Source: Bog-756 sp963704585 | GTDB taxonomy: Bacteria; Actinomycetota; Acidimicrobiia; Acidimicrobiales; RAAP-2 | Assembly (NCBI GenBank): GCA_963704585.1 | Contig: OY969919.1 | Location: 2,046,001-2,110,000, forward strand | Direction of reading: 5' to 3' | Length of the DNA: 64,000 nucleotides | Part shown: positions 8,576 through 17,994 of the stretch, in pieces | Layout of the letters: each line of letters begins with the position of its first letter | Position numbering within the stretch: position 1 is the stretch's first letter | Translations under genes and position numbers: made by a program | The notes under the pieces: generated by a model | The model's database searches: none | What the model was told of the DNA's origin: nothing | What the model saw: the letters and a program-made list of their open reading frames with translations, nothing else

Positions 8576-9601
8576 GTGAGCGGCCGGACGGCGATCGGTG
8601 AACCGGTGGGCGACGCGTCACCGGTGCGCGAAGTCGATCGCGCACCGGAGCGGTGGTCCCGCCCGGACGGCCGGAGGACATTGCAGCTCGTGCTCGCCAC
8701 CCTCTGGCTCCTCGACGGGATCCTCCAGTTGCAGGCCTACTTCTTCACCCGTGCGTTCGGCGAGCAGTCGATCCCGATGATGGCCCGCGGCAACCCGTCG
8801 GTGATCACCGGACCGATCGACTGGTCGGGACAGAACATCGCCCACCATGCCGTCGCGGTCAACACGGTCTTCGCCGCGGTGCAGCTCGGGCTCGCGTTCG
8901 GCATCGCCTACCGCCCGACGGTGCGGCTCGCGCTCGGCGCCTCGATCGCCTGGTCGCTCGGGGTCTGGTGGATCGGCGAAGGGTTCGGCGGGGTGCTCGC
9001 AGGCACCGCCGACCCGGTCACCGGCGCGCCGGGGGCGGTGGTGCTCTACGCGCTCCTCGCGGTGCTGCTCTGGCCAACGGACCGACCCGGGGAGCTCGCC
9101 GGCTTCGTCGCCGCACGGGCGGTGGGCGCACCGGTGGCGCGCGCCCTCTGGGCGGTGCTCTGGGGTTCGCTCGCCTACTTCGCACTGCTCGGAGCGAACC
9201 GCTCGCCCGAGGGGCTCCGCGACCTCGTCGCCGGCATGGCGGTCGGTGAGCCGCACTGGCTGGCGGCATTCGACCGACATGTCGCGACCCTCCTCGCCCA
9301 CCGTGGCACCGGGGTCGCCGTGCTGCTCGCCGTCGCGCTGGTGGTGGTGGCGTTCGGGGTGTTCCTCCCGCGCTCGACCGGCAACGCGGTGCTCGTGCTC
9401 GCGATGGCGGTCGCGGTCGCCTCTTGGTCGGTCGGCCAGAACTTCGGTTCGCTCTTCACCAACGGCGGGACCGACCTCAACACCGGGCCGCTCCTCATGG
9501 TGCTCGCGCTCGCCTACTGGCGCCCGCGGACCGACGGCGCGCACCGTCACGAACACCGCCGTGCCGAAACGAGCTCGGACGCCACGGCCGGAGGGGTGTG
9601 A
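8576..9601 (+). CDS. Polytopic membrane protein of unknown function
   Basis: I do not recognise the family with confidence. About eight hydrophobic segments run from LQLVLATLWLLDGILQL to the C-terminus, with conserved-looking loops such as IDWSGQN, IGEGFGGVLAG and QNFGSLFTNGGTDLNTGP. The frame is open from an ATG at 8393, but the first 60 residues from there are low-complexity and lie upstream of a good promoter, so GTG 8576 is preferred; GTG 8564 is also possible. The stop precedes the DUF5134 gene by one base, so the pair is an operon of two membrane proteins. Confidence 0.75.
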   Translation: MSGRTAIGEPVGDASPVREVDRAPERWSRPDGRRTLQLVLATLWLLDGILQLQAYFFTRAFGEQSIPMMARGNPSVITGPIDWSGQNIAHHAVAVNTVFAAVQLGLAFGIAYRPTVRLALGASIAWSLGVWWIGEGFGGVLAGTADPVTGAPGAVVLYALLAVLLWPTDRPGELAGFVAARAVGAPVARALWAVLWGSLAYFALLGANRSPEGLRDLVAGMAVGEPHWLAAFDRHVATLLAHRGTGVAVLLAVALVVVAFGVFLPRSTGNAVLVLAMAVAVASWSVGQNFGSLFTNGGTDLNTGPLLMVLALAYWRPRTDGAHRHEHRRAETSSDATAGGV

Positions 9602-9602
9602 C

Positions 9603-10322
9603 GTGGCGGGTCCGGACTGGCTGGACGGCGCGTTCGCCGCGGTGATGCTCGCGGTCGCCGCGTACAGCGCGGGGCGGCTGGTCGCGGCTGCCGCGTGGTC
9701 GCGCCCGACCCACGTCGACGTCGACGCCGCCCACGTGCTCATGGGGGTCGGCATGGCCGGCATGCTGAGCGCCGTACTCAACCCGATCCCCGACGGCGTC
9801 TGGGAGGTCGTCTTCGCGGCGATCGCCCTCTGGTTCGTCGTGCGGTGTTGGCGCTTCGTCATGAGCCACGGTCTCGAGGGCCGCGACGACGACCACGTGC
9901 ACCACCTCTCCCACTACCTCACCCACCTGCTCATGGCAGGCGCCATGCTCTACATGGAGGTCGTCGCGGTGCGGGGCACCGGCGCGTCGCGGGACGCGGG
10001 CATGGCCATGAACGGCGCGTCGGGCACGGCCGCGGACGTCGTCTTCCTGCCCCTCCTCTTCGTGGTCGTGCTCTTCGCCTCCGCCGTCTGGGAGGTCGAC
10101 GGCATCCAGCGGTTCTCGCCGAACGCCGTGGGGCGACCGGCACCGGTCACCGTCGGCGGCGGACGGGACGGCGGGGGGAGCGCCGGTTCGCTCGCGGTGG
10201 TGGAGGTCGCCGAAGAGGAGGCGGTGCCGGCGCCGAGGGCCTGGCTCGCGCCGCGGCTCGAGGCGACCTGCCACGTGGCGATGTGCGTGACGATGGGCTA
10301 CATGCTCGTGCTGCTGCTCTGA
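9603..10322 (+). CDS. DUF5134-family membrane protein
   Basis: A 239-residue actinobacterial integral membrane protein with about five transmembrane segments. It resembles DUF5134: an early segment with VLMGVGMAGML, then PIPDGVWEVVF, then a His-rich stretch DDHVHHLSHYLTHLLMAGAMLYM, and a final helix in MCVTMGYMLVLLL. The histidines and methionines sit at the membrane boundary and could bind a metal, but this is untested inference. The GTG start is directly after the previous stop. The function of the family is unknown. Confidence 0.78.
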   Translation: MAGPDWLDGAFAAVMLAVAAYSAGRLVAAAAWSRPTHVDVDAAHVLMGVGMAGMLSAVLNPIPDGVWEVVFAAIALWFVVRCWRFVMSHGLEGRDDDHVHHLSHYLTHLLMAGAMLYMEVVAVRGTGASRDAGMAMNGASGTAADVVFLPLLFVVVLFASAVWEVDGIQRFSPNAVGRPAPVTVGGGRDGGGSAGSLAVVEVAEEEAVPAPRAWLAPRLEATCHVAMCVTMGYMLVLLL

Positions 10323-10379
10323 CCGGTCCCGTCGTCGGAAACCCTCCGGGAGCGAGACCCGGGCACGTCGACTGCCCGG

Positions 10380-11456
10380 TCAGCTCTTCGAGGGTGGCGC
10401 GAAGGTGTAGGTGAAGGGGGTCTGATGCGGCGACGCGAGGAAGACGTTCTTGCCGTTGACCACGACGCCGACCAGGACTGCCGTCGAGCCGACCTGCACC
10501 GTCATCGTGCCGTTGGCGGCGAAGGTCAGGAACTTGCCCGGGGGTTGGACGCCGCTCGCGAGCGGGAAGGGGACCGCCGAGCTGGTGACCTGGACCCAGC
10601 AGGGGCCGGAGACAGCGAGGTTGACGGTGAAGTGCGCCGTGTCCACCGTGTAGGCGGCCGAGCCGGGACCGGACAGACCGGGGACGACGACCGCGACCTG
10701 GTGGCCGGCGCCCGGGCGCCCGGGCGTCGGCGCGGGTGCCGGGGTGCCGCCCGGCTGGACGACGCGGAGGACGTGCGCCTGGACCAGCCACTGCGGGTGC
10801 CACAGGTCGGCGGCGAAACCCAGCAGCGCGGCCAGGACGAGGACCGCGGTGAACCAGGTCACGACTATGAGCATCGTCGGGGCGCGCAGCCGCCGGCGCG
10901 CCTTCGCGACGGCCCGCTTCGAGCTCCGGATCTCGTGGCGCGGGACGACCGGGAACGTCCCGGTGGGTGGGCCCGCGACCTCGGCGTCGTAGGCAGCGGC
11001 GCCCCTGGCGGCGGCGGTCGTGCGTCCGGCGACCTTCGGGACCTGGCCCGTCTGGGTGAAGGCGCGGAGGTGGTCCGGCCCGGTGGTGACCGCGGCCATC
11101 ACGCTGGTCAGGGGCACTGCGGCCCGACCGGCGCCGGCCGGCGCGTGCTGGTCGACCACCGACCAGGCGTCGACCATGCGGAGGGCGAGGGCGTCGCCGT
11201 CCAGGCCGAGGAAGGTCGCGTACCGTCGCAACGTGGTGATGGCCAGGGCCTGGTCCGGGAGCTTGGTGAGGTCGCCGTTCTCGAGGGCCTCGATCTGGGT
11301 GATGGGTCTGCTCAGGCGGTCGTGCACCGACAGGAGGTCGAGGCCCTTCTCTTCCCTCGCCTCACGCAGTGACCGCCCGATCTCATCGATCGAGGCGATG
11401 GCTCGGTCCTGGTCGTCGTCGCGCCGGCGAGTGGTTCCGCCGCGTGGCCGGATCAC
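10380..11456 (-). CDS. RodZ-like protein: HTH_25 domain, one TM helix, DUF4115-like domain
   Basis: A 358-residue protein. A cytoplasmic Xre/Cro-like HTH lies near residues 18-85 (IGRSLREAREEKGLDL, ITQIEALENGDLTKLPD, RRYATFLGL). A linker and a basic stretch lead to one membrane helix (TMLIVVTWFTAVLVLAALLGF), followed by a Pro/Ala linker and an extracytoplasmic beta domain with GPCWVQVTSS and GKFLTFAANGTMTV, as in DUF4115. This is the RodZ layout, a bridge between cytoskeleton and wall synthesis; in an MreB-poor actinobacterium the role could differ. GTG 11456 was chosen because CAGGAG lies 7-8 nt upstream. The wall-linked LCP gene lies nearby. Confidence 0.82.
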   Translation of the reverse strand: MIRPRGGTTRRRDDDQDRAIASIDEIGRSLREAREEKGLDLLSVHDRLSRPITQIEALENGDLTKLPDQALAITTLRRYATFLGLDGDALALRMVDAWSVVDQHAPAGAGRAAVPLTSVMAAVTTGPDHLRAFTQTGQVPKVAGRTTAAARGAAAYDAEVAGPPTGTFPVVPRHEIRSSKRAVAKARRRLRAPTMLIVVTWFTAVLVLAALLGFAADLWHPQWLVQAHVLRVVQPGGTPAPAPTPGRPGAGHQVAVVVPGLSGPGSAAYTVDTAHFTVNLAVSGPCWVQVTSSAVPFPLASGVQPPGKFLTFAANGTMTVQVGSTAVLVGVVVNGKNVFLASPHQTPFTYTFAPPSKS

Positions 11457-11651
11457 CTGATGTCTCCTGACTGGTCCTTGTCCCCAGAGTACCTGTTGAC
11501 GAACGAATTTCGGCAGAGGGGACGCCGAACCTGAGCCGCGTGGCGCTCCCCGCATGGAATGTTGCGCGCGCAAATGATGTTGGATGGGCCATCGGGCCGC
11601 CCGTCGCCAGCCGGGTACGGTGCAAGGGCCCGGTGAGCGAGGAGGTGGACC

Positions 11652-12617
11652 ATGCCCGCAGTGACCGTCGACGACGTCATGGTGCTCCCGAGCGTGGGAG
11701 CACCCGTCCCGGGGGGCCGTGGTGCGCGGCCGGTGCGCTCGGTCACGACCGCGCCCGCCGGGCTCGAGGGCGAGGGGTTCCCGGTCCGGCGTGCGTTCGC
11801 CGGCGTCGACCGGCGGGACCTCGACCCCTTCGTCCACATGGACCAGATGGGCGAGGTGGAGTACGCGCCGGGTGAGCCGAAGGGCACGCCGTGGCACCCG
11901 CACCGGGGTTTCGAGACCGTCACGTACATGATCGAAGGCACCTTCCGGCACCAGGACTCGATCGGCGGCGGCGGACTCATCACCAACGGCGATACGCAGT
12001 GGATGACTGCCGGAGGTGGGATCCTGCACATCGAGGCGCCGCCGGAGGAGCTCGTGGCGTCGGGTGGCCTCTTCCACGGCATCCAGCTCTGGGTCAACCT
12101 GCCGCGGGCGGACAAGATGATCGCCCCTCGCTACCAGGACATCGGCGCGGGCAACGTCGTCCTCCTCCGCTCACCGGACGGCGGTGCGCTGGTGCGCCTC
12201 ATCGCCGGCGACGTCGGCCACAACGCCGGACCCGGTGCGACGCACTCGCCCATGGCGATGGTCCACGCGAGCGTCTCCCCGGGGGCGAGGCTCGAGCTGC
12301 CGTGGGAGCCCACGTTCAATGCACTCGTCTACGTGCTCGCGGGCGAGGGCACCGTGGGAGCGGAGGCACGGCCGGTCCGCACGGGCCAGCTCGCCGTCTT
12401 CGGCGAGGGCGACTCGATCGTCGTGTCGGCCCACGCCCGCCAGGATTCCCGGACCGCGGCGCTCGAGGTGCTCGTCCTCGGCGGCCGTCCGATCGGGGAG
12501 CCGGTCGTCGCCTACGGCCCCTTCGTGATGAACACGAGGGAGGAGATCGCGCAGGCCTTCGAGGACTACCAGGCCGGCCGGCTCGGCACGATCCCTGCCG
12601 AGCACATCGGTTCGTAG
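11652..12617 (+). CDS. Pirin family protein (bicupin)
   Basis: A 321-residue pirin. The N-terminal cupin carries the metal ligands WHPHRGFETVTY (His-x-His) and the later GGGILHIE (His and Glu). A second cupin lies near residues 190-280. Family members are iron-binding redox sensors or quercetin 2,3-dioxygenases, and sequence does not decide between them. A strong AGGAGGTGG lies just before the ATG, with a possible -10 TACGGT near 11616. It is a single gene. Confidence 0.9.
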   Translation: MPAVTVDDVMVLPSVGAPVPGGRGARPVRSVTTAPAGLEGEGFPVRRAFAGVDRRDLDPFVHMDQMGEVEYAPGEPKGTPWHPHRGFETVTYMIEGTFRHQDSIGGGGLITNGDTQWMTAGGGILHIEAPPEELVASGGLFHGIQLWVNLPRADKMIAPRYQDIGAGNVVLLRSPDGGALVRLIAGDVGHNAGPGATHSPMAMVHASVSPGARLELPWEPTFNALVYVLAGEGTVGAEARPVRTGQLAVFGEGDSIVVSAHARQDSRTAALEVLVLGGRPIGEPVVAYGPFVMNTREEIAQAFEDYQAGRLGTIPAEHIGS

Positions 12618-12658
12618 GGGGCCGTACCGGGAGCTCTCCGCAGCGCGGCCCGCCGGAT

Positions 12659-12684
12659 CAGCTCGCCGGGAGCTGGGCGAGCTG
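12659..12684. terminator. Bidirectional hairpin between convergent genes
   Basis: A perfect 9-bp inverted repeat, CAGCTCGCC and GGCGAGCTG with an 8-nt loop, lies between the stop codons of the pirin gene and the LCP gene. There is no strong T-run on either side, as is common in GC-rich actinobacteria. Confidence 0.6.
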
Positions 12685-12689
12685 GGGGG

Positions 12690-14504
12690 TCAGGGACCCT
12701 CGCCGCCCGACGGCGTGCACGACCGCGGGTCCCAGGGCTGCAGCGGGGTGATCGCCGGGGACGGTGCCTGGAAGGCTCCGTTCGATGTCGACGACGAGCT
12801 CGAGGAGGACCCCGACGAGGAGCTCGACGAGGAGCCCGTCGTGGCCGGCGTCGAGGCCGGCACAGCGCCGGCCTGGGTCGTGGGCGGGGCCGGCGGGGCG
12901 TTCACCGCGAACTGCGAGCCGGTCACGACGGTGACCTGGGCACCGTCGGTCGTCGGCCCGAGCGCGGTGACGACCGCTCCGGACATCGACCGGGCGACCG
13001 CCTGCGCGGCGGCCTCGTCGGCCGGCGTCTTCTGTGCGAAGTAGACGACCGTCTCGGCCTGGGTGCCGACCGGCGTCGTGTCACCGACCCCGGCGATCGA
13101 GTAGCCGAGCGCCTGGAGCGCGTTCGCGGTGTCGGTCGCCTGGTTGTAGGCGCCCGTGCCGTTGAGGACCGACACCGTCACCGTCGAGGGCGCGGGGAGC
13201 TTCATGCCGGTGAGCGGGTTGATGGTCGGATCGATGCCGAGGAACTGGTCGATCACCTGCTCGTCCTGGGCCATCGACGGGAACTCGATGTCGCCGTAGT
13301 ACGCCCCCTTGTAGAGGTAGGAGCCGAACTGGTCGACCTCGACGGGCAGGGTCATCTGGGGTGCCGCGTCCACGTTGACGGAGTGGAAGTCGAGCACCAT
13401 GCTCACCATGTCGCCGGCCGAGAACTGCGAGTCGACCTGGAGCTGGGGCGCGACGCCGCTCACGAGCTGTTGATCGGTGATCGGGTTGCCCAGGCCGTTC
13501 TTCGCGACCGCGGAGGCGAGCACCCGGAGGAACTCGTGGTCGCGCCGGATCCGGGCGAGGTCGCTCAGGTTCTCCGCCGGCCAGTAGGCGGGATCCGAGG
13601 TCGTCACGCCCGGCGCCTGGTACTGGAGGTGTCGGGCGCGCACGACCTGCAGGGCGTGGTACCCGTCGAGCTGGACGCAGCCGGTCGTGAGCTGCTTCAG
13701 CCCCGAGTAGGCGTCGTAGACGGGCATCGGGAAGTACATCTTGACCCCGCCGAGCGCGTCGACGACGTTGGCGAAGGTGTCGAAGTTGAGCACGACGTAG
13801 TGCTGGATCGGTATGCCGAGGTCTTCGTTGATCGCCGCCACCAGCTGGCTCGGTCCCTGGTAGAGCGCCGCGTCGATCTTGTTGGCCCCCGTCGTGCGCG
13901 CGTTGGGTACGAACAGGTCGCGCGGCACCGAGAGGATCGAGAGGGAGTGCTTGTTCGGGTCGAGGTGGAGGATCATCACGACGTCGCTGTTGACGCCGTT
14001 GACCCCCTGGGAGCAGAGCCCGTAGGCCGGGTTCTGGACGGTCAGCGCGCACCGGTCGGTCGAGCCGACCATGAGGATGTTCTCGGTCCCGGCATCCGCG
14101 CCGGTGCTCGGGACGTCGATGAGGCCGCGCACGTCGATCCGGTGGATCTCGTGGTTGAGGTACCAGGCGTACCCGGCCGTGCCGCCGACCAGTGCGACGA
14201 GGAGCACGGCGACCGAGGCGAGGACCCAGGTGAGCTTGCGGTGTCGCCTGGTCCACCGGGGTCGGCCGCGCTTCGAGCGCTTCACCTCGTCCCCGAGGGA
14301 GCGGAGGCCGGATTCGTCGAACGTGGCGGACGCCGCCGACGTTCCGCGGCGCTTCGACGACCGGCGGCCGTTGCCGTTGCCGTTGCCGCGCTGGACGTCG
14401 TCGATCATCGTCCCGAGCGCGCGCAGACCCTCTTTGCCGGTGGGCGTGCCCCGGGAAGGGGCGGAGGGACCGGTCGCAGGCCCGCGTGGAGCGCTGCCAG
14501 CCAT
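12690..14504 (-). CDS. LCP (LytR-CpsA-Psr) family cell-wall glycopolymer ligase
   Basis: A 604-residue membrane-anchored phosphotransferase that links teichoic-acid-like or arabinogalactan-type polymers to peptidoglycan. A long basic cytoplasmic N-terminus leads to one helix (LASVAVLLVALVGGTAGYAW). The LCP domain has NILMVGSTDR, NSDVVMILHLDP, LSVPRDL, NKIDAAL, and VVRARHLQY with the conserved arginines. A LytR_C domain follows (VTVSVLNGTGAYNQA). The tail is a low-complexity poly-Ser stretch. ATG 14504 is used although no clear ribosome site precedes it; the frame is open further upstream without family features. Confidence 0.9.
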   Translation of the reverse strand: MAGSAPRGPATGPSAPSRGTPTGKEGLRALGTMIDDVQRGNGNGNGRRSSKRRGTSAASATFDESGLRSLGDEVKRSKRGRPRWTRRHRKLTWVLASVAVLLVALVGGTAGYAWYLNHEIHRIDVRGLIDVPSTGADAGTENILMVGSTDRCALTVQNPAYGLCSQGVNGVNSDVVMILHLDPNKHSLSILSVPRDLFVPNARTTGANKIDAALYQGPSQLVAAINEDLGIPIQHYVVLNFDTFANVVDALGGVKMYFPMPVYDAYSGLKQLTTGCVQLDGYHALQVVRARHLQYQAPGVTTSDPAYWPAENLSDLARIRRDHEFLRVLASAVAKNGLGNPITDQQLVSGVAPQLQVDSQFSAGDMVSMVLDFHSVNVDAAPQMTLPVEVDQFGSYLYKGAYYGDIEFPSMAQDEQVIDQFLGIDPTINPLTGMKLPAPSTVTVSVLNGTGAYNQATDTANALQALGYSIAGVGDTTPVGTQAETVVYFAQKTPADEAAAQAVARSMSGAVVTALGPTTDGAQVTVVTGSQFAVNAPPAPPTTQAGAVPASTPATTGSSSSSSSGSSSSSSSTSNGAFQAPSPAITPLQPWDPRSCTPSGGEGP

Positions 14505-14532
14505 AAGGGAAGACGGTAGCAAGCACCGTCGT

Positions 14533-16134
14533 TCAGGAGGTGGCAGCGACCTCGTGTTCGCGACGGTCGGGCAGGCCGTCCGCGGGCGGCTCGACGCGGA
14601 CGAGACCCAGCTCAGGGGGCCGGATCCGGAGCGTCTTGCGCCAGAAGCGCACGGTCCACCCCGGCCAGTTGTTGGTGACGCGGCCGGTCGCGTTCTTGTA
14701 CCAGCTGGTGCAGTTGGCGACCCACGCCGTGCGGGCGAGCAGCCCCTGGGTCGTCTCGTCGTCGCGGCGGTACGCGTCCTCGGCGACACCGACGACCGGT
14801 GTCCCGTCCGAGCCGTCGGCGTCGGCCTGGAGCGCGAGCGCCTGCAGGACGAGGTTCACCTGGCGCTCGACCATGAAGAGGATCGAGTTGTGCCCGAGGT
14901 TGGTGTTCGGACCGTAGAGGAAGTAGCAGTTCGGGAACGCAGGGACCGCCGTGCCGAGGTAGGCGTGGGCCCCGCCGGCCCACTCCTCGGTGAGGGTCGT
15001 ACCGCCCCGACCGATGACGGGGATGTGGGAGAGGAAGTCGGTGGTGTCGAAGCCCGTGCCGAAGATCACCACGTCGGCGGGGTGGCGGGTGCCGTCGGCG
15101 GTGACGACCGCGTCGGCCTCGAGGTGGTCGATGGCCTGGTCGGCGACCGTCACGTTCGCGCGCTTGAGCGCGGGATACCAGTCGTTCGAGATCAGGATCC
15201 GCTTGCAGCCGACCGGGTAGTCGGGCACCACCGCGTGCTCGGGCAGGTCGGGGGAGACGACGTCCTTGCGGATCCCGCGGGCGAAGAGGTCGGTGAGCGC
15301 GCGGGCGGCCCAGCTGTCGCGTCGGAACCAGGGCCACCGGGCCTCGAGGCCCCAGTAGATCCACCACCGGTAGGCGAGCTCGACCGGTCGGACCCGGTCG
15401 AGCACACGGCGCAGGTTGGGACCGTAGCTCCGGTCGCGTTTGGGCGCGACGTAGTTGGGGCTCCGCTGGAAGACGGTGAGGTGGGCGCACTCGGCCGAGA
15501 CCGGAGGCACGAACTGGATGGCGCTCGCGCCGTTGCCGATGACCGCGACCCGGCGGCCGCTCAGGTCGAAGCCGTGGTCCCAGCGCGCCGAGTGCCAGCA
15601 CGGACCCGCGAAGTCCGCGAGGCCCGGGAGGTCGGGCACGTGCGGGCGGTTGAGCTGGCCGCAGGCGAAGACCACCGCGTCGGCTCTCACCTCCTCGACG
15701 GCGCCCTCGTGCACGAGGCGCACCCGCCAGTCGCCTCGCGCCTCGTCGAAGGTCGCCGATTCGACGGTCGTGCGGAGGCGGAGATGCGGGCCGAGGTGGA
15801 ACCGCTCCACGCACGACTCGGCATAGTCGAGGATCTCGGGCTGCCCCGCGAACCTCCGGGACCAGTCCGTCTTCGACGCGAAGGAGAACGAGTAGAGGTG
15901 GGAGGGGACGTCGCAACTGCACCCGGGATAGGTGTTGTCGCGCCAGGTGCCGCCGACGCCCTCCGACTGCTCGACGACGGTGAAGCTCCTGCTGCCGGCA
16001 CGCACGAGCTGGATGGCCATCGCCAGGCCGGAGAGCCCGCCGCCGACGATGAGGACGGAGGGGACGGGCCGGCCCTCGACCGCGGCGTTGCGGACCGCGC
16101 GGTGCAGTCGCCTCCGCCCGACGTCCAGTGCCAC
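14533..16134 (-). CDS. Flavin-containing monooxygenase, Baeyer-Villiger type
   Basis: Class B flavoprotein monooxygenase using FAD, NADPH and oxygen to turn ketones into esters or lactones. The FAD Rossmann motif VGGGLSGLAMA is at the N-terminus. The Baeyer-Villiger fingerprint FAGPCWHSARWD is complete, followed directly by the NADPH Rossmann motif VIGNGASAIQ. A late FGTGFD motif is also present. GTG 16134 places the FAD motif about 27 residues in. GTG 16152, preceded by AGGAG, is an equal alternative. The gene is divergent from the permease operon. A ketone substrate would fit the catabolic content of the window, but it cannot be named. Confidence 0.9.
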   Translation of the reverse strand: MALDVGRRRLHRAVRNAAVEGRPVPSVLIVGGGLSGLAMAIQLVRAGSRSFTVVEQSEGVGGTWRDNTYPGCSCDVPSHLYSFSFASKTDWSRRFAGQPEILDYAESCVERFHLGPHLRLRTTVESATFDEARGDWRVRLVHEGAVEEVRADAVVFACGQLNRPHVPDLPGLADFAGPCWHSARWDHGFDLSGRRVAVIGNGASAIQFVPPVSAECAHLTVFQRSPNYVAPKRDRSYGPNLRRVLDRVRPVELAYRWWIYWGLEARWPWFRRDSWAARALTDLFARGIRKDVVSPDLPEHAVVPDYPVGCKRILISNDWYPALKRANVTVADQAIDHLEADAVVTADGTRHPADVVIFGTGFDTTDFLSHIPVIGRGGTTLTEEWAGGAHAYLGTAVPAFPNCYFLYGPNTNLGHNSILFMVERQVNLVLQALALQADADGSDGTPVVGVAEDAYRRDDETTQGLLARTAWVANCTSWYKNATGRVTNNWPGWTVRFWRKTLRIRPPELGLVRVEPPADGLPDRREHEVAATS

Positions 16135-16253
16135 GGCTCTCCCCTCGTCCACTCCACTCCTGCGGAATCCCTCTGATTCGCAGGCGGAATCGACGATACC
16201 CGTATGCCCCACGACGCGTCGACGGAACCGCCGGCACACCGGCCGCGAAACAC

Positions 16254-16282
16254 TCGACACGTCGTGGTGCCGGTGTTACGTT
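16254..16282 (+). promoter_or_regulatory. Predicted promoter of the permease operon
   Basis: TCGACA (16254-16259), a 17-bp spacer and TACGTT (16277-16282). The start site would be near 16289, giving a leader of about 95 nt before the permease GTG. It lies in the 250-bp divergent region shared with the monooxygenase gene. Confidence 0.5.
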
Positions 16283-16382
16283 CCGCAACGGTCACGAGTC
16301 CTCCACGGGACGTTCACGAGGGGCTTCGCGACAGCGAGCCAGTCACGCCGCTCGCGTACGACGACGAGAATGGGGGAAGCCG

Positions 16383-17978
16383 GTGCCCGAAGGAGTCGAG
16401 CCACTCGAGATCGAACCTGAACACCTGGGGGTGCGCACGGACGAGGAGCTCCTCGCCGAGCTCGGCTACAAGCAGGAGCTCAGTAGATCGTGGTCGGGCT
16501 TCTCGAACTTCGCCATCTCGTTCTCGATCATCTCGATCCTCGCCGGCTGCTTCACCACCTTCGGGAGCGGTTGGAACGGCGGAGGTCCTGCCGCCATCGC
16601 CTGGGGTTGGCCGATCCTCGCGGCGCTCATCCTCTGCATCGGCCTCTCGCTGGGCGAGCTCGTCTCGGCCTACCCGACCTCCGGCGGCATCTACTGGTGG
16701 GCTTCCAAGCTGGGCGGTGCGAAGGCCGGGTACTACACGGGGTGGCTCAACCTCATCGGCCTCCTCGCCATCACCGCGTCGGTCGCCTACGGGTGCGCGA
16801 CATTCCTCGACCTCACGCTGGGCTTCTTCTCGACCAGCTGGCATTCGGGAAGCCTGAACACGATCTTCCTCTTCTTCATCGGGATCCTGGTCATCGCCGC
16901 GATCGTCAACATCTTCTCGAGCCACCTGCTCGCCATGGTCAACAACATCTCGGTGTGGTGGCACGTGTTCGGAGCCGCCGCGATCGTCCTCGTCCTCGTG
17001 TTCGTGCCGAGCCACCACGCGAGCCTCTCGTTCGTCTTCACGGACCGGGTCAACAACACCGGGATCTTCGGCACGAAGAACAGCGGGCTCGGCTACCTGT
17101 TCATCGTCCTCCCGATCGGAGCGCTGCTCACCCAGTACACGATCACCGGGTACGACGCGTCCGCCCACCTCTCCGAGGAGACCCACAAGGCGGCGGACAC
17201 CGCCGCGAAGGGCATGTGGCGCTCGATCTTCTACTCGGCCATCGGGGGATGGATCCTGCTGCTCTCCTTTCTCTTCGCCGTGCAGGACGCCTCGAAGGTG
17301 ACCGCGGCGGGCGGCGGGGTCGCCACGATCTTCGCCCAGGCGCTCACCAGCCGCTGGGGTGCCGCGGTGCTCTTCGTCTCGACGGTGGGACAGTTCTTCT
17401 GCACGATGGCCTGCATGACGAGCACGACCCGGATGCTCTTCGCCTTCAGCCGCGACGGCGCAGTACCCGGCCACAGGCGTTGGTCGCGGCTGAGCGCCCG
17501 GCGGGTGCCGGTGGCCGGCGTCGTCCTCACCGCGTTGATCTCCGTCATCCTCACCGCGCCCGCACTGATCCCGGTGGACGTGAACGGCGCCCCGAGCCCG
17601 GTGGCCTTCTTCGCGGTGGTCTCGATCGGCGTGATCGGGCTCTACTGGTGCTTCTCCATCCCGATCTGGCACCGCTGGCGGATGGGCGACGAGTTCTCCC
17701 CCGGGGGGTGGACCCTCGGCGCGAAGTACAAGTGGATATCGGTCATCGCGCTCATCGACGTCGTCCTCATCACGTTCATGGCGTTCATGCCGACGTCCAA
17801 CCTCGGCATCCCGTGGTACTCCGGGTTCGCGTGGAAGTACGTGAACTACACCATCCTCGTCGTGCCCGCCGCCATGATCTTCCTCTGGGCGTACTGGCAC
17901 CTGTCGGTCAAGAACTGGTTCACCGGTCCGAAGCGGACGATCGACATCCCCGAGGAGGAGCTGATCGCCGGCATCTGA
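16383..17978 (+). CDS. APC-superfamily amino-acid/GABA-type permease
   Basis: A 531-residue secondary transporter with 12 predicted helices, beginning after a short acidic tail. Typical features are SFSIISILAGCFTTFGSG in helix 1, YPTSGGIYWWASKLGG after helix 2, and GYDASAHLSEETHKA in the middle, the signature of the GABA/polyamine/choline-type ACT branch. GTG 16383 is preceded by GGGGGAAG. The next gene, a kinase-like protein, starts 17 bases after the stop, so they form an operon. The cargo is probably an amino acid, amine or N-methylated amine, judged from the neighbours. Confidence 0.9.
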   Translation: MPEGVEPLEIEPEHLGVRTDEELLAELGYKQELSRSWSGFSNFAISFSIISILAGCFTTFGSGWNGGGPAAIAWGWPILAALILCIGLSLGELVSAYPTSGGIYWWASKLGGAKAGYYTGWLNLIGLLAITASVAYGCATFLDLTLGFFSTSWHSGSLNTIFLFFIGILVIAAIVNIFSSHLLAMVNNISVWWHVFGAAAIVLVLVFVPSHHASLSFVFTDRVNNTGIFGTKNSGLGYLFIVLPIGALLTQYTITGYDASAHLSEETHKAADTAAKGMWRSIFYSAIGGWILLLSFLFAVQDASKVTAAGGGVATIFAQALTSRWGAAVLFVSTVGQFFCTMACMTSTTRMLFAFSRDGAVPGHRRWSRLSARRVPVAGVVLTALISVILTAPALIPVDVNGAPSPVAFFAVVSIGVIGLYWCFSIPIWHRWRMGDEFSPGGWTLGAKYKWISVIALIDVVLITFMAFMPTSNLGIPWYSGFAWKYVNYTILVVPAAMIFLWAYWHLSVKNWFTGPKRTIDIPEEELIAGI

Positions 17979-17994
17979 CGCGGACCGGGGTCCG

